In this document: in pieces, positions 63,378-64,000 of the stretch
How positions within the stretch are numbered: the stretch's first letter is position 1
Layout of the letters: the number at the start of each line of letters is the position of its first letter
NCBI RefSeq assembly: GCF_027107535.1
Contig: NZ_CP114283.1
Location: 2,232,001 to 2,296,000 of the forward strand
Length of the DNA stretch: 64,000 bases
Source of the DNA: Streptomyces aurantiacus
Lineage (GTDB): Bacteria; Actinomycetota; Actinomycetes; Streptomycetales; Streptomycetaceae
Direction of reading: 5' to 3'
Program-made: the position numbers and the translations under genes
Notes under the pieces: model-generated
Seen by the model: the letters and a program-made list of their open reading frames with translations, nothing else
Database searches by the model: none
Told to the model about the DNA's origin: nothing

Positions 63378-64000
63378 CTAACGCGCACCGAAGGCCGACA
63401 GGAGCGTGGCGATCCGTTCGCGGCCTCCGCCGTTCTGGACCGGGGCCGCCGTCAGGACGTCCAGGTGCTGGTAACCCGGAAGGACGATGGGGTTCTTGTC
63501 CGCCGGCACGTGGTCGGCGAGGATGCCGTCACCCGCGACGAAGGTGATCGCCGGATTGGCGGTCGGGCCTGCGGAGTGCACCATGTGCCGTGCGATTCGC
63601 GGGTCGTCCACCAGGGATATGTCCGTGATGAGCTTCGTCGGGAAGTAGTCCTCGGTGAAGTCCAGCGGCTGCTCGGAGAGACTGCGGGCCAACTCCCCGA
63701 TGTCCGACACCTCCTTGGCGGCCGTCGTGAACGGCGTGCCGTCGGCCGAGCGGTGCACCGGGTCGTCCGCCGCGCCCACCCGGTCGAAGTTGCGCCAGGT
63801 GTAGAGAGGGCCGCCCGGCTCGTCCGGGATCGCCTTCAGCTCCGTTCCGAACAGGGCGGGCGAGCCCTGGACGTCGTTCGAGACCGGGAAGTTCTTGTCG
63901 GCGATCCGGCCGCCGTCGAAGAGGCCCACGCTGGTCTGGATGAAGGACAACGGAGCCGAGTTGTCGTCCATGAAGGCGCCCAGGACCGCCTCGTTGGTGA
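63378..64000 (-). CDS. Alpha/beta-hydrolase-like protein, C-terminal part
   Basis: The frame enters from the right edge (TNEAVLGAFMDDNSAPLSFI) and ends at 63378, so about 207 C-terminal residues are present. The end, GPTANPAITFVAGDGILADH followed by PIVLPGYQHLDVLTAAPVQN, looks like the late strands of an alpha/beta-hydrolase with the acid in AGDGI or DKNP and the catalytic His in GYQHLDVL. The nucleophile elbow lies outside the window, so secretion and substrate cannot be judged. The internal ATG at 63971 is not the true start because the frame continues upstream with normal codons. Confidence 0.6.
   Translation of the reverse strand, partial: TNEAVLGAFMDDNSAPLSFIQTSVGLFDGGRIADKNFPVSNDVQGSPALFGTELKAIPDEPGGPLYTWRNFDRVGAADDPVHRSADGTPFTTAAKEVSDIGELARSLSEQPLDFTEDYFPTKLITDISLVDDPRIARHMVHSAGPTANPAITFVAGDGILADHVPADKNPIVLPGYQHLDVLTAAPVQNGGGRERIATLLSAFGAR

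Overview
This window looks like a core-chromosome segment of a Streptomyces (order Streptomycetales). Base composition is very GC-rich with GC-biased third codon positions, GTG and TTG starts are common, and actinobacterial marker genes are present: rbpA, whiA next to rapZ and yvcK, opcA next to zwf, a mycothiol-type maleylpyruvate isomerase family protein, and an actinobacterial-type sufR-sufBD-Rieske-sufCSU-sufT cluster. Species cannot be fixed from the sequence alone.

Layout. 1-5.1 kb: end of a Ca2+/H+ antiporter gene, an MHS-type MFS transporter, an LD-carboxypeptidase, aroQ, a metallo-beta-lactamase-fold hydrolase and a maleylpyruvate isomerase family protein. 5.3-8.4 kb: uvrA with an unusual histone-H1-like Lys/Ala/Thr tail. 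8.6-11.6 kb: a PfkB sugar kinase translationally coupled to a LacI regulator with a 30-bp perfect operator palindrome, then a helix-turn-helix regulator. 11.8-13.5 kb: a graveyard of two-component genes (a 5'-truncated receiver gene with an expanded Gly-Tyr repeat, a frameshifted histidine-kinase tail, a response regulator with an internal deletion) plus a small hypothetical gene. 13.6-18.8 kb: uvrC-rapZ-yvcK-whiA, overlapping start to stop. 19-21.9 kb: a large secreted M14 carboxypeptidase. 22.1-25.6 kb: gap-pgk-tpiA-secG. 25.8-30.4 kb: rbpA, an MFS transporter, pgi and a Pro-rich membrane protein. 30.4-34.1 kb: a PadR-ABC ATPase-FtsX permease operon. 34.3-41 kb: an alpha-glucoside locus (two solute-binding proteins, a GH13 glucosidase, two permeases, no ATPase). 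41.1-47.8 kb: the pentose-phosphate operon tkt-tal-zwf-opcA-pgl. 48.1-52.6 kb: ctaB and ctaA around three less familiar genes. 52.7-55.3 kb: an ABC-2 exporter and an AAC(3)-family acetyltransferase. 55.4-62.0 kb: the suf operon. 62.1-64 kb: a membrane-anchored AbfB-domain protein and the end of a putative alpha/beta-hydrolase gene running off the right edge.

Functionally the window is mostly central metabolism (lower glycolysis, both branches of the pentose-phosphate pathway, Fe-S assembly, heme O/A synthesis) and genome maintenance (uvrA, uvrC), with the whiA developmental locus. The less ordinary items are an ABC sugar permease carrying a large beta-rich extracytoplasmic insertion, the H1-like tail on UvrA, the decayed two-component island, and several strong dyads in promoter regions (LacI palindrome, a CAAC-N6-GTTG SufR-type box, an 11-7-11 dyad between tkt and ctaB, and an inverted pair before the glucosidase gene). 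I found no CRISPR array, insertion sequence, tRNA, rRNA or biosynthetic gene cluster, and no convincing undescribed multi-gene system.
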